A stretch of DNA of 32,360 bases from an uncultured Clostridia bacterium (GCA_944390495.1 CALXQE010000110.1:1-32360), one strand, 5' to 3'; counted from the stretch's first letter, positions 24,079-32,360 are shown. The notes: generated by a model from the sequence alone, not told the origin. A program made the numbers and translations.

Positions 24079-26118
24079 TCAATATTGTGTTTGGCCCTCG
24101 TAATCATCAAGTACATTTCTTATTCTTTCAATTCTTGTTTCAACATCTACTTTTTTATCACTTGTAAAGGCACTTGTTCCCAGCAATATTTCCCTCACTT
24201 TCCAATCGTCAACACCTTCTAAATCAACAATATAATATGTTTCAGGTGTTACATCTTCTCCGTCAGTACTAACTAATTCATAATTAGTTCTACCTGTTAC
24301 ATTATTGAACATAGAACAAAATTCTGCTCTAGTTATTACATCTGAAGGTCTAAATGAACCATCGCCATCACCCTGCATAAATCCATTTGATGTCATTATG
24401 TTAATATAATTTTCAAACTCATTACCTGCTATATCGTCAAATTGTATCGCACCTTCCTGTAATGATAGACCAAGTCCCTTTACAACAAGCTTTGCAACCT
24501 CTCCTCTTGAAACTGCACCGAACCCAGAAACTGTATAGTCAATATCGTCAAATGCTCCTTGTTTAGAAAGAAAACCTAATCCCTTTGCTGCCCAATCATC
24601 ATAGTCAACAATAGTCTCAGCTATATCACCTTCTCCGGCATTCACTGATGTTTTACACTGATCAACAAGCCTCATAATCATTGCACAAACTTCTTGTCTT
24701 GAAACTGCACGCTCTGGTGCCATATATACTTCAACAGTCCATGAAATTACGTTACCGTCTTCATCTTTATCGCCTTCGATATATATTGGTTCATCACCAA
24801 AAATATATGCATATTGGCTTGATCCGGCAAATATTTCATCATCACCTGTTGATGGCTCTGCCGGTTCAACTGTTGGCACCGGTTCTGTTGATTCTTCAGG
24901 TGCGTCCGTTGGTTCAGATGTTGGTAGTTCTTCTGACATACTGTCTGCCTTATATATAATTCTGCCGGAACCATTGCATAACAATGTATTCGTATGAATT
25001 TGACCATATAGAGTACCTGAATCAATAACATTTGAAGCAGCATTTGGTACACATACAACACCCGTGACGCTTGTCGTACCTCCTGTAACAGTGAATTCAT
25101 CAACCCCAGAATCAATATCAGCAACAATTTCTGAAGCTCCGCCTATATTTAATACATCTGCATTTACATAAATTTTATTTGCTGCAATATGACATTCTCC
25201 CATATTAATGTTTCCACCGTTTAAATATAGATATGTATTATCCATATTTCCATTTATGATGGGATCAATTTGCCAGTTTTCATCATAATTATCAAGATTA
25301 TAATTTAATGCTAAGCCATAAATTTCTGATATCTCATTGATATAGATATATGCTTTGTTATCTCCAATAACCCTAATACTGGGATTGGTTGCAACTAATT
25401 TGTCAATTACTACTGTAACATCACCAGCTGTCGTGTCAATTGTCATTGCTGCTTCAAATTCGCTATTACTGTTTTGCGTACCGTTCATTGTTAATGTCCC
25501 AATATGACTATCCTCTGTTATGGTGATAGGTGCATTACTTCCCGGCTCTGAATATGAACCCCTTTCTTCCGACCAAAACCAAACACTGTTATAATACATA
25601 GTCGTTTCAAAGTCACCCAAATCATTGGTTATTGTAGGGACAGTAAAATCAGTGTATGAGCAATCAAAAGATGTATCGTCATCAAAAATAGCTCCTTCAG
25701 TTTCAATCTGAGTACTGTAATAATTTATGCCATCGGTATTACCTTGATCGTTAACATGAATGAATCCTTTTGCCTCTCTGTATTTTGTCCACTCATCATT
25801 GTTTGTATCACTTGCAAAAACTGTATCTTCAGTACCGGAAATCAGCATACCATCTACTTTATTTCCTTGACCATCACCGGCATATACTGTACCATTTGAA
25901 TACACACTTCCACAAATATACATGGCATCTCCATAGAGCTTTACATCTCCGTTTGCAATAACAGCAAGATTCACCTCTCCGTCAGGATCTCCTGACACAA
26001 TACCAAGATTCCCATAATTTTGTCCGTCATACTGCCACGGAGTCATTGCAAATGACGATTCTGCGGAAATAAGTACAAGTGATATACCCACTAAGCTTGA
26101 AATTAATTTTTTTTTCAT
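24079..26118 (-). CDS. SLH-anchored surface protein under a cyclic-di-GMP riboswitch
   Basis: This 679-residue exported protein has a signal peptide (MKKKLISSLVGISLVLISAESSFA). Residues ~25-395 are rich in Asn, Asp, Thr and short beta strands (VKLYGDAMYICGSVYSNG, SRVIG-type turns) and resemble the beta-solenoid DUF7305 or bactofilin-like domains of pilus- and surface-associated proteins. A Pro/Thr/Glu linker (PTSEPTDAPEESTEPVP) follows near 400-425. Then come about three SLH-type repeats (AVSRQEVCAMIMRL, GAVSRGEVAKLVVKGLGL, DVITRAEFCSMFNNV) and a charged tail of about 70 residues. AGGAGG lies 11 bases before the ATG. A class I cyclic-di-GMP aptamer in its leader and adjacent cyclase and phosphodiesterase genes indicate control by cyclic-di-GMP. 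A role in attachment or biofilm is inferred. Confidence 0.87.
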   Translation of the reverse strand: MKKKLISSLVGISLVLISAESSFAMTPWQYDGQNYGNLGIVSGDPDGEVNLAVIANGDVKLYGDAMYICGSVYSNGTVYAGDGQGNKVDGMLISGTEDTVFASDTNNDEWTKYREAKGFIHVNDQGNTDGINYYSTQIETEGAIFDDDTSFDCSYTDFTVPTITNDLGDFETTMYYNSVWFWSEERGSYSEPGSNAPITITEDSHIGTLTMNGTQNSNSEFEAAMTIDTTAGDVTVVIDKLVATNPSIRVIGDNKAYIYINEISEIYGLALNYNLDNYDENWQIDPIINGNMDNTYLYLNGGNINMGECHIAANKIYVNADVLNIGGASEIVADIDSGVDEFTVTGGTTSVTGVVCVPNAASNVIDSGTLYGQIHTNTLLCNGSGRIIYKADSMSEELPTSEPTDAPEESTEPVPTVEPAEPSTGDDEIFAGSSQYAYIFGDEPIYIEGDKDEDGNVISWTVEVYMAPERAVSRQEVCAMIMRLVDQCKTSVNAGEGDIAETIVDYDDWAAKGLGFLSKQGAFDDIDYTVSGFGAVSRGEVAKLVVKGLGLSLQEGAIQFDDIAGNEFENYINIMTSNGFMQGDGDGSFRPSDVITRAEFCSMFNNVTGRTNYELVSTDGEDVTPETYYIVDLEGVDDWKVREILLGTSAFTSDKKVDVETRIERIRNVLDDYEGQTQY

Positions 26119-26146
26119 TTTACTATCATCCTCCTAGTTAATAAGT

Positions 26147-26161
26147 TGTTTGTTACAAACA
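26147..26161 (-). other. Compact hairpin next to the SLH gene ribosome binding site
   Basis: TGTTTG (26147-26152) and CAAACA (26156-26161) form a perfect 6-bp stem with a 3-base loop, about 15 bases before the AGGAGG box in the leader. There is no T-run, so it is not a terminator. It may belong to the riboswitch expression platform. Confidence 0.4.
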
Positions 26162-26223
26162 TAATAACCAAACGCTGCAATCATGCTTTTAGACTATAAT
26201 AGATTTTGCATTCTGCAGAGAAT

Positions 26224-26303
26224 GTGGCAACCGGCTGTCTAAGCTCCGCTTCTCAGACCCTTGGCTTTGCGTCACCACCTCACAGTGGTTTTGCCCTTAT
26301 CAC
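26224..26303 (-). promoter_or_regulatory. Class I cyclic-di-GMP riboswitch (GEMM-I)
   Basis: The minus-strand leader reads AAGGGCAAAACC, a hairpin CCACT-GTGA-GGTGG with a GNRA tetraloop, then the invariant GACGCAAAGCC, a second long hairpin beginning GTCTGAG and ending TTAGAC, and a closing AGCCGGTTGCC. Order, tetraloop and the GACGCAAAGCC segment match the GEMM-I consensus. The closing stem is GTG (26303-26301) with CAC (26226-26224). The ATG of the SLH gene is about 105 bases further on. No clear terminator stem with a T-run lies between, so translational control or control by RNA stability is more likely than termination. Whether ligand turns expression on or off cannot be read. Confidence 0.94.
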
Positions 26304-26325
26304 TAGATTAAAATTATGTAACTTT

Positions 26326-26331
26326 ATTATA
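26326..26331 (-). promoter_or_regulatory. Possible -10 box for the riboswitch transcript
   Basis: TATAAT on the minus strand ends about 22 bases before the aptamer, a fitting place for a start near 26319. The corresponding -35 is poor (ATAATA at 17-base spacing). The box lies within a palindrome CTTTATTATAATAAAG (26322-26337). Read-through from the EAL gene is an alternative. Confidence 0.4.
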
Positions 26332-26441
26332 ATAAAGCTGTGAAGCTATATTATTCTTATTTTACATTCTATTTATAAACACTTTTTCCTATATCTTAAA
26401 TTTTATATTTTACAATTAAATATTTCCATAATAACGACATT

Positions 26442-28292
26442 TTAAGCTATACTATTTTGCGTATATACAAGATGTTCAAACTCCTCAACCGGCATAGGTT
26501 TTGCAAACCAATATCCTTGTGCTTCTTCGCAGTTTGCGTTTTTTACAACTTGAAACTGCTCTTCTGTTTCTACGCCTTCACAGACAACACGTAACCCTAA
26601 TCTATGTATAAACTCTATCAAAGAACAAAAAATGTACCTGGCTCTTTCACTGTCAGTACAACTGCTCACAAATTCACGATCAATTTTGACTACATTTATC
26701 GGTACATCCATAACTAAGTTATATACGGAATATCCCGCTCCGAAATCATCCATTGCTGTACTGATATTTTCTTTTTGTAAATTTGTATACAGACGTTTTA
26801 CATGTTCATAGTCCTTAATTGTTGCAGTTTCGGTCAATTCTATCTCAACAAGATTGCGTTCAACATCATATTTATTTAAAATATCAACGTATTTCTGTGC
26901 CGTATCACTATGTAGTGCATTAATTATTGATGCATTAATTGAAATAGGAATCTGCTTTCTTCCTAAATCTTTATTTTTTTTAAGGTATGCCACAACTTCC
27001 TCAAACATATAAAAATCAAGCTCGACAATAGTTCCGTTTTTTTCAAAAATAGGAATAAACGAATTAGGGTAAATTATAGTTCCATCTTCACGCTGCCATC
27101 TTACAAGTGCCTCAGCTCCAACAATAGACCCGTCATCAACTGAAATTCTCGGCTGCAAATAAAGTTTAAATTCTTTATTTTTAAAAGCTTTTCTTACATT
27201 ATTTGACACTTCACTTTCTACTAACCATTCTTTCTCTAATTCTTCTGTATAAATACATATACCGGATGTTTTTTTCTTTTTTAACTGCTTTCTGGCATAA
27301 TTTGCTGCATCTATTGCAGCAGCAGCACTTTTACACTCAGTACTTATTTTATATATGCCTCCACGCACCTTCAAATTTGTACCTCCAAATCTTGCCTGCA
27401 CAGTTTCAGAAAATTCTTCAAACCCACGTTCAAGTATCTCCTTATATTCATTTAAATCTCCTAAATATGGCATAAACATTACAAATTTGTCGGCAAATTC
27501 TCTTGAAAAAAATATATGAGAATGAGTACCGAGAATCTTTACCACACATTTGGTAAAATCTCTTAAAATTACATCACCGTTACTGTATCCGTGTTTATGA
27601 TTAAAATAATTAAAATTATCAAAATCAAAATATCCTACTATATACGACTGTGCTTTACCACTTATTACTTTTTTCTCAAGTTCTTCTTTCAATTTATAAA
27701 AGGAACTTAAGCCGGTTACAGTATCTATCGTATCATCATTTAAATCTTTCATGTAATTCATCTTAGTATATTTTGACAAATACTTGGCAATGATCTTTGT
27801 CAATTCTCCTAATTCATTTTTTTCTTCTTCTGTCCACTCTTTATATTCTGAACAAACAATATATGAAACAGCCCCCATATATTTTTCTTTATCATACATA
27901 GCCGAATATAACATGGTTCTAAACTTCTCACCGGATATATATTTTGAATTGGTGATATATTTTTCTATTATTTCAGAAGTTAGCACTACCATTCCACGTT
28001 CATCGTAACTATTGAATAAGTTTTCAAAACTTTTTTTTTTTTTTTTACTTTCTCCCATAAAAGTAGTAGAATTACTATGCTTTGACCAAGAATATACACC
28101 TCTGGATATACCTTTATTTAAATCGGTTTCTCCGATTGTTATGGTGTCAATGTTAAATTTTTCGCATACTATATACAACAATATTTGTAAAGCATCAAAA
28201 AAATCTTTATTGGTTTCAAATACCTCGTACGCAGTGGAAATTATGTCATTTTTAAAATATCTTTCATTAACTTTCATTTCCAAATTATTCAT
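26442..28292 (-). CDS. GAF-degenerate GGDEF-EAL cyclic-di-GMP phosphodiesterase
   Basis: This 616-residue cytoplasmic protein has a GAF-like sensor at ~20-175, a GGDEF fold at ~185-350 whose signature is replaced by REFAD (264-268), so it cannot be a cyclase, and an EAL domain at ~365-610. The EAL domain keeps its catalytic and metal residues: EAL (394-396) in GAEALVRW, ELTET, DDFGAGYS (515-522), VKIDRE and EGVET (572-576). It should hydrolyse cyclic-di-GMP to pGpG. Its ATG overlaps the cyclase gene end by 8 bases. Codons 83-87 are five AAA in a run of 16 As; gain or loss of one A ends translation within about 20 codons. It is followed by the riboswitch-controlled SLH gene. Confidence 0.93.
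   Translation of the reverse strand: MNNLEMKVNERYFKNDIISTAYEVFETNKDFFDALQILLYIVCEKFNIDTITIGETDLNKGISRGVYSWSKHSNSTTFMGESKKKKKSFENLFNSYDERGMVVLTSEIIEKYITNSKYISGEKFRTMLYSAMYDKEKYMGAVSYIVCSEYKEWTEEEKNELGELTKIIAKYLSKYTKMNYMKDLNDDTIDTVTGLSSFYKLKEELEKKVISGKAQSYIVGYFDFDNFNYFNHKHGYSNGDVILRDFTKCVVKILGTHSHIFFSREFADKFVMFMPYLGDLNEYKEILERGFEEFSETVQARFGGTNLKVRGGIYKISTECKSAAAAIDAANYARKQLKKKKTSGICIYTEELEKEWLVESEVSNNVRKAFKNKEFKLYLQPRISVDDGSIVGAEALVRWQREDGTIIYPNSFIPIFEKNGTIVELDFYMFEEVVAYLKKNKDLGRKQIPISINASIINALHSDTAQKYVDILNKYDVERNLVEIELTETATIKDYEHVKRLYTNLQKENISTAMDDFGAGYSVYNLVMDVPINVVKIDREFVSSCTDSERARYIFCSLIEFIHRLGLRVVCEGVETEEQFQVVKNANCEEAQGYWFAKPMPVEEFEHLVYTQNSIA
28031..28046. repeat. A16/T16 homopolymer inside the EAL phosphodiesterase gene
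   Basis: Sixteen Ts on the plus strand are sixteen As in the coding strand, reading as five Lys codons plus the first base of AGT. With 15 As the frame meets TAG after about 15 codons; with 17 As it meets TGA within two codons. This is the longest homopolymer noticed in the window. Confidence 0.9.
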
Positions 28293-29415
28293 GATATTTA
28301 CCTTCTTTTGTCTTCAATTTATGTTGATTTTTATCTATATACATTTTTTTATCCGCTTCATTATAGTAAGTCATAAATTTTGAAAAATTTTCCGATGTAC
28401 ATTTACTAAATCCTTTTGCAATCGAGAGTTCATATGAGTTTTCCTGATTCCATTCTTTTTCCAAAAGTTCAAGTTCATATATACTTCTGTATATCTCTGA
28501 ATCATTTACATCATATGCAATCATACAAAATTCATCGCCGCCATTACGATATATGCTTGAATAACTACCAAAGGCTTTTTGTAAAATTTTTGCAGCACTT
28601 CTGATAACATAATCACCCACATCATGTCCGTAATAGTCGTTTATGGATTTAAAATCATTCAAATCGAAAACCCCTATATGTATTATTTTATGCAGACTAT
28701 TAGAATATATATTTTTTACTTCGTTATCAAATACCAAACGTGTATATACTCCCGTAAGAGGATCTTTTTTAAATTCCTCTTCCCTCAAAAAAATATAATA
28801 TAAAATCAGAGATATGGCAACTGCTATTAAAATTTTATTTGCATCAGTAAAAAAATAAAAAATTGCACCAATAACCGGAGTATAGAATATCGCTCTGATT
28901 AAAAAAATATCGCTGTTAGATTTATTATTTAAATTCGTTAAAAGATTTTTTGCAACAAAAAAATAAAATATTCCGCACAAAATACCGCTATACATATACA
29001 ATGACTGTGATACTACATAATTATTCGTTTTATCTATTGTATATATAAAACCGTATTTAAAATTCAGTAATAAAACTACAATATTTAATAATATAGGTAC
29101 TATAACAATTTTTTTATTTCTGTCATTGTAAATTAGATACATACCTGCAATAATAAAAGGAGCCAATGCCGATGCAATAAATTGTTGTATATAGTTAAGC
29201 ACTATAAAAGCAGTATCATTCCTACCAACAAGTAATTCTTCACAAATCTGCAATACAAATTCACACACCAAAAAATATACCGTTATCATATATTTTTTTC
29301 GTTTTTCTTTATCCACATTTAATATTTTCCTTGCCATGCGAACAATTACAACCAGAAATAGTATTAACAGCACATCTGCTGCCACAACATGCCTTGCATA
29401 AAGCCCAAGGTCCAC
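28285..29415 (-). CDS. Membrane-bound diguanylate cyclase (GGDEF)
   Basis: This 376-residue protein has an N-terminal membrane part of about seven helices (residues ~10-210) and a C-terminal GGDEF domain (215-370). The active site NGGDEF (291-296) and the upstream DLNDFKSINDYYGHDVGD metal/substrate segment are intact, so it should make cyclic-di-GMP from two GTP. No inhibitory RxxD site is seen five residues before GGDEF. It starts with GTG at 29415 after an excellent GGGGGGAGGT box; no nearby ATG competes. It is the first gene of the cyclase-phosphodiesterase pair and is divergent from the rhamnogalacturonan lyase. The membrane sensor part matches no family I can name with confidence. Confidence 0.93.
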   Translation of the reverse strand: MDLGLYARHVVAADVLLILFLVVIVRMARKILNVDKEKRKKYMITVYFLVCEFVLQICEELLVGRNDTAFIVLNYIQQFIASALAPFIIAGMYLIYNDRNKKIVIVPILLNIVVLLLNFKYGFIYTIDKTNNYVVSQSLYMYSGILCGIFYFFVAKNLLTNLNNKSNSDIFLIRAIFYTPVIGAIFYFFTDANKILIAVAISLILYYIFLREEEFKKDPLTGVYTRLVFDNEVKNIYSNSLHKIIHIGVFDLNDFKSINDYYGHDVGDYVIRSAAKILQKAFGSYSSIYRNGGDEFCMIAYDVNDSEIYRSIYELELLEKEWNQENSYELSIAKGFSKCTSENFSKFMTYYNEADKKMYIDKNQHKLKTKEGKYHE

Positions 29416-29457
29416 TATGACCTCCCCCCATCTTCAGCCATCCTGTTATTATATTTT

Positions 29458-29487
29458 ATAATACACCATATAAACTGCTGTTGTCAA
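29458..29487 (-). promoter_or_regulatory. Promoter of the cyclase-phosphodiesterase operon
   Basis: On the minus strand TTGACA (29487-29482), 18 bases, then TATTAT (29463-29458). Start near 29451, about 35 bases before the GTG at 29415. The rest of the 382-base divergent region is AT-rich and holds no gene. Confidence 0.75.
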
Positions 29488-29698
29488 CATTTTTACTCAT
29501 TTTTTCTATTTATATGTTAAATTACACAACAAAATTTATTCTCTTTCATAAACAATCCACAGAAAACAGATACTTGTTTTTGTTTAATTTAAACTATTTT
29601 TCCAACATTAATGTCAAAAATATAGTATTTCTGACGTTTTGCACAAAAAAACATACAATATTTTGTTAATTTTAAATTCATAATTTGTTAACATTTTA

Positions 29699-29727
29699 TT
29701 GACAATTGAATATTTGATATATATAAT
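29699..29727 (+). promoter_or_regulatory. Promoter of the rhamnogalacturonan lyase gene
   Basis: Perfect TTGACA (29699-29704), 17 bases, perfect TATAAT (29722-29727). Start near 29734, leader about 64 bases. A full-consensus promoter on a catabolic gene suggests that repression or other control, not promoter weakness, limits expression. Confidence 0.9.
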
Positions 29728-29797
29728 ATCCTCAACCAGAAATGGTTTTTATAAAAATTTACAAATCAAATTTAATAATTAAAAGGAGGATTTCAAA

Positions 29798-32360
29798 ATG
29801 AATTTTTCAAAAAAATTCACAAAGCTTGCATCATCTGTCCTTGCCGCAGTCATGTTGGCAGCAGGGACATCCGGACTTATTTCAAAAAGTTCGCAAACGG
29901 TATATGCTGCATCAGCAAGACAAGTTGAATCTCTAAACAGAGGTCTTGTTGCTGTTAAGACATCAGGCGGTGTATATTTATCCTGGCGACTGTTGGGAAC
30001 AGAAAGCTATGACACATCATTTAACGTATACCGTAATGGAACAAAAATCGCATCCGTTACTGACTCAACAAACTTTGTGGATTCAGCTGGGACTACAAGC
30101 AGCACATATACTGTGCGTAAAGTTGAAAACGGTTCGGAGATAAGCGAATCAGACAATGTATCGGTACTTTCGAACAACTATATGGATATACCTATACAAA
30201 AACCTGCCAATACAACACTCAACGGCGAAACAGTCACATACAGTGCAAACGATGCAAGCATAGCCGATCTTGATGGTGATGGTGAATATGAAATTATTCT
30301 CAAATGGAATCCATCCAATGCAAAGGATAACTCTCAATCAGGATATACATCTAACGTATACATAGATGCTTATGAAATGGACGGAACACGTCTTTGGAGA
30401 GTAGATTTGGGAAAAAACATCCGTGCAGGTGCACATTATACACAATTTATCGCATATGATCTAAACGGAGACGGAAAAGCTGAAGTTGGTATGAAAACAG
30501 CAGATGGTACTGTTGCAGGCGACGGTACTGTTATAGGCAACAGCTCAGCGGATTACAGAAATTCAAAAGGTTATATTCTTTCCGGTCCTGAATATTACAC
30601 TCTTTTTGAAGGCTCTACAGGAAAAATACTTACCACTATAGATTATATACCGCAACGAGGCACTGTAAGTTCATGGGGTGACAGCTACGGAAACCGTGTT
30701 GATCGTTTCCTTGCAGGTGTAGGGTATCTTAACGGGCAATCACCTTATCTTATTATAGCACGCGGCTATTATACAAGAACCGTTATAGTTGCATACAGAT
30801 ATAAATCTGGTGAACTCATACGTCAATGGACATTTGACACCAACAGCTCAACAAACAAAGGACAGGGTTTTGAAGGACAAGGCAATCATTCACTCAGTAT
30901 AGCAGATGTCGATAATGATGGTTCTGATGAAATTGTTTACGGTTCTCTGATTGTTGACAGCAACGGTTCTTCACTTAACTGTACAGGGCTCGGTCATGGA
31001 GATGCTCTTCATGTAGGAGATTTTGACCCTTCGATAAGCGGTATAGAAATATTCCAGGTTCATGAAGAATATCCGAACAGTGCAGGTACACAAATGAGAT
31101 CTGCATCGTCAGGCTCTCAGATATGGGGTATATCTTCAAATTCTGATGTGGGTAGAGGCGTTATTGCAAATATGAGTGCTAAACATAAATATTATATTGC
31201 ATGGAGCTCTCAGGGTATGTTTGATAAGAACGGTAATAAGATTGATAATTCAGGTGGCACCGGTAATATCACACCGAATTTCGCTATATGGTGGGATGGC
31301 GATCTATACAGAGAACTTCTTGATGGGAATAAAATTAACAAATGGAGTGATGACACTAACGGACTGAATAGAATACAGACATTCAGCGGCGTTTCTTCTA
31401 TAAACAGCTCAAAAAATAACCCTTCACTTCAGGCTGATATATTTGGTGACTGGAAAGAAGAGGTAATGTACCCTCTGTCTGATTCATCTGCTTTAAGAAT
31501 AATGATATCCACATCTGTAAGCAGTAATAAACTTTACACATGGATGCATGATACACAGTACAGATGTGCTGTTGCTTGGCAAAATGTAGGATACAATCAA
31601 CCTCCACATCCAAGTTTTTATGTAGGTCCTGATATGCAAACCCCGTCTCAGCCAAATGTTTATACGGTTGGTAACTACACAGAAAACACTGTTACTCCAA
31701 CAGCTACCCCTACCCCAGAACCCACGGCAGCACCTATGTATTCTGATATTGATGAAGGTGTTTATTATATCAAGAATGTTAACAGCGGTCTATACCTTGA
31801 TGTAGCAAACGGCGGTTCGTCAAACGGAACCAATATACAGCAATATGCATATAATGGTTCAACAGCACAGCAATTTAAGATAGTATCTGCTGGTGACGGA
31901 TATTATAAGTTGCTTACGGCTTGCTCAGATTTTACTCAAGCAATTGACGTTGAAGCAAAAAAAACAGCTAATGGAACAAATATCCTGACTTGGACATCAG
32001 GAACAGGCACAAATCAACAATTCAAATTTATCAAAGAAAGCGATGGCTCATATGGTATTCTTACTCGTATAACAGGTATGGAATCAGCATTAGATGTTTA
32101 TAATATGAGCAAAACAAGCGGTGCCAATGTATGTCAGTGGGAATATTGGAGCGGTTCAGGTCAAAGATGGTATCTTGAACCCGTTTCTTCAAATCCACCA
32201 ACAATTGAAGCAGGAATAAACAAAAATTGGAATATGGGATCATCTTCATTCTCAAATCTCGGAACATTATCTTCATCTATAACAGTTGATGATCTTACCC
32301 TGTTAGCTACAAGTGCAAAGACAATGAAAGTATCCACTTCGGGTGCTTTGACGTTAAATA
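29798..32360 (+). CDS. Secreted family 11 rhamnogalacturonan lyase with ricin-type CBM (partial)
   Basis: The first 854 codons are present; the end is beyond the window. A signal peptide (to about residue 37, ...TVYAAS) is followed by a PL11 catalytic region (~40-625). It carries calcium-binding-like repeats DLDGDGEYEIILKW and DLNGDGKAEVGMKTADGT, the segment ARGYYTRTVIVAYRY and ADVDNDGSDEIVYGS typical of YesW/YesX-type lyases. These cleave the rhamnose-galacturonate backbone of rhamnogalacturonan I by beta-elimination. A PTATPTPEPTAAP linker (~633-646) leads to a ricin/CBM13-like domain (~648-797) with repeated NGTNIQQY, NGTNILTW and SGANVCQW phrases. After 800 begins another Ser/Thr-rich domain that recurs in clostridial pectinases. 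AAAGGAGG lies before the ATG. The reading frame is intact to the window edge. Confidence 0.93.
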   Translation, partial: MNFSKKFTKLASSVLAAVMLAAGTSGLISKSSQTVYAASARQVESLNRGLVAVKTSGGVYLSWRLLGTESYDTSFNVYRNGTKIASVTDSTNFVDSAGTTSSTYTVRKVENGSEISESDNVSVLSNNYMDIPIQKPANTTLNGETVTYSANDASIADLDGDGEYEIILKWNPSNAKDNSQSGYTSNVYIDAYEMDGTRLWRVDLGKNIRAGAHYTQFIAYDLNGDGKAEVGMKTADGTVAGDGTVIGNSSADYRNSKGYILSGPEYYTLFEGSTGKILTTIDYIPQRGTVSSWGDSYGNRVDRFLAGVGYLNGQSPYLIIARGYYTRTVIVAYRYKSGELIRQWTFDTNSSTNKGQGFEGQGNHSLSIADVDNDGSDEIVYGSLIVDSNGSSLNCTGLGHGDALHVGDFDPSISGIEIFQVHEEYPNSAGTQMRSASSGSQIWGISSNSDVGRGVIANMSAKHKYYIAWSSQGMFDKNGNKIDNSGGTGNITPNFAIWWDGDLYRELLDGNKINKWSDDTNGLNRIQTFSGVSSINSSKNNPSLQADIFGDWKEEVMYPLSDSSALRIMISTSVSSNKLYTWMHDTQYRCAVAWQNVGYNQPPHPSFYVGPDMQTPSQPNVYTVGNYTENTVTPTATPTPEPTAAPMYSDIDEGVYYIKNVNSGLYLDVANGGSSNGTNIQQYAYNGSTAQQFKIVSAGDGYYKLLTACSDFTQAIDVEAKKTANGTNILTWTSGTGTNQQFKFIKESDGSYGILTRITGMESALDVYNMSKTSGANVCQWEYWSGSGQRWYLEPVSSNPPTIEAGINKNWNMGSSSFSNLGTLSSSITVDDLTLLATSAKTMKVSTSGALTLN

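Noticed and set aside
29416..29797. Short open frame (29481-29669) in the divergent spacer
   Set aside because: It has no ribosome binding site, lies over the promoters and has low-complexity AT-driven composition.
1..32360. CRISPR arrays, tRNA or rRNA genes
   Set aside because: No regularly spaced repeats and no recognisable tRNA or rRNA sequence were seen on either strand.

Overview
The window is low-GC DNA, roughly one third G+C by eye, with Gram-positive promoters and strong AGGAGG-type ribosome binding sites. It carries S-layer-homology (SLH) surface proteins, a BlaI/BlaR1-type regulator pair, a class I cyclic-di-GMP riboswitch, a glycyl radical enzyme and a family 11 rhamnogalacturonan lyase with a ricin-type carbohydrate-binding module. 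Together these suggest an anaerobic, pectin-degrading clostridium (Bacillota, Clostridia). Species assignment is inference: a Monoglobus-like fibre degrader would fit, but it cannot be proved here.

Layout. (1) 1-1421, minus: N-terminal 60% of a glycyl radical dehydratase, cut by the window edge. (2) 1641-4300, plus: a PsiE-like membrane protein with a probable frameshift near its C terminus, then a secreted GLUG-repeat protein followed by a low-molecular-weight protein tyrosine phosphatase. (3) 4332-9102, minus: a four-gene operon of BlaI repressor, BlaR1-like M56 metalloprotease, an SLH plus beta-propeller surface protein and a tiny secreted protein. Its consensus promoter is overlapped by two palindromes of the TACA-N2-TGTA type that BlaI/MecI proteins bind. 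The extracellular tail of the BlaR1 protein and the tiny secreted protein carry the same small domain. (4) 9196-10025: a strong terminator and decayed insertion sequences, including an IS200/IS605 tnpA pseudogene.

(5) 10026-23921, minus: an exopolysaccharide operon of about 14 kb driven from one promoter at 23953-23981. In transcription order it has a GT4 glycosyltransferase broken at a 9-base homopolymer, a GT4, an O-antigen ligase/polymerase-like protein, a GT2-Wzz fusion, a second Wzz-like protein, a polysaccharide pyruvyl transferase, a GT2, a metallophosphoesterase, a polyprenyl glycosylphosphotransferase split by one in-frame stop, a Wzx flippase and a GT2. No Wzc/CpsD-type tyrosine kinase is present, although a cognate-type phosphatase lies about 6 kb away.

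(6) 24079-29415, minus: a cyclic-di-GMP island. A membrane GGDEF cyclase overlaps a GAF-degenerate GGDEF-EAL phosphodiesterase containing a run of 16 adenines in its coding strand. This is followed by a GEMM-I riboswitch leading into an SLH-anchored surface protein next to the exopolysaccharide promoter. (7) 29798-end, plus: a multidomain rhamnogalacturonan lyase, divergent from the cyclase.

Taken together the window reads as a cell-surface remodelling region: polysaccharide synthesis, SLH-anchored proteins and pectin attack, governed by cyclic-di-GMP and by an unusual BlaR1-type surface sensor. Three potentially switchable or broken genes (a homopolymer frameshift, an in-frame stop and an A16 tract) suggest phase variation or strain-level decay of surface traits.
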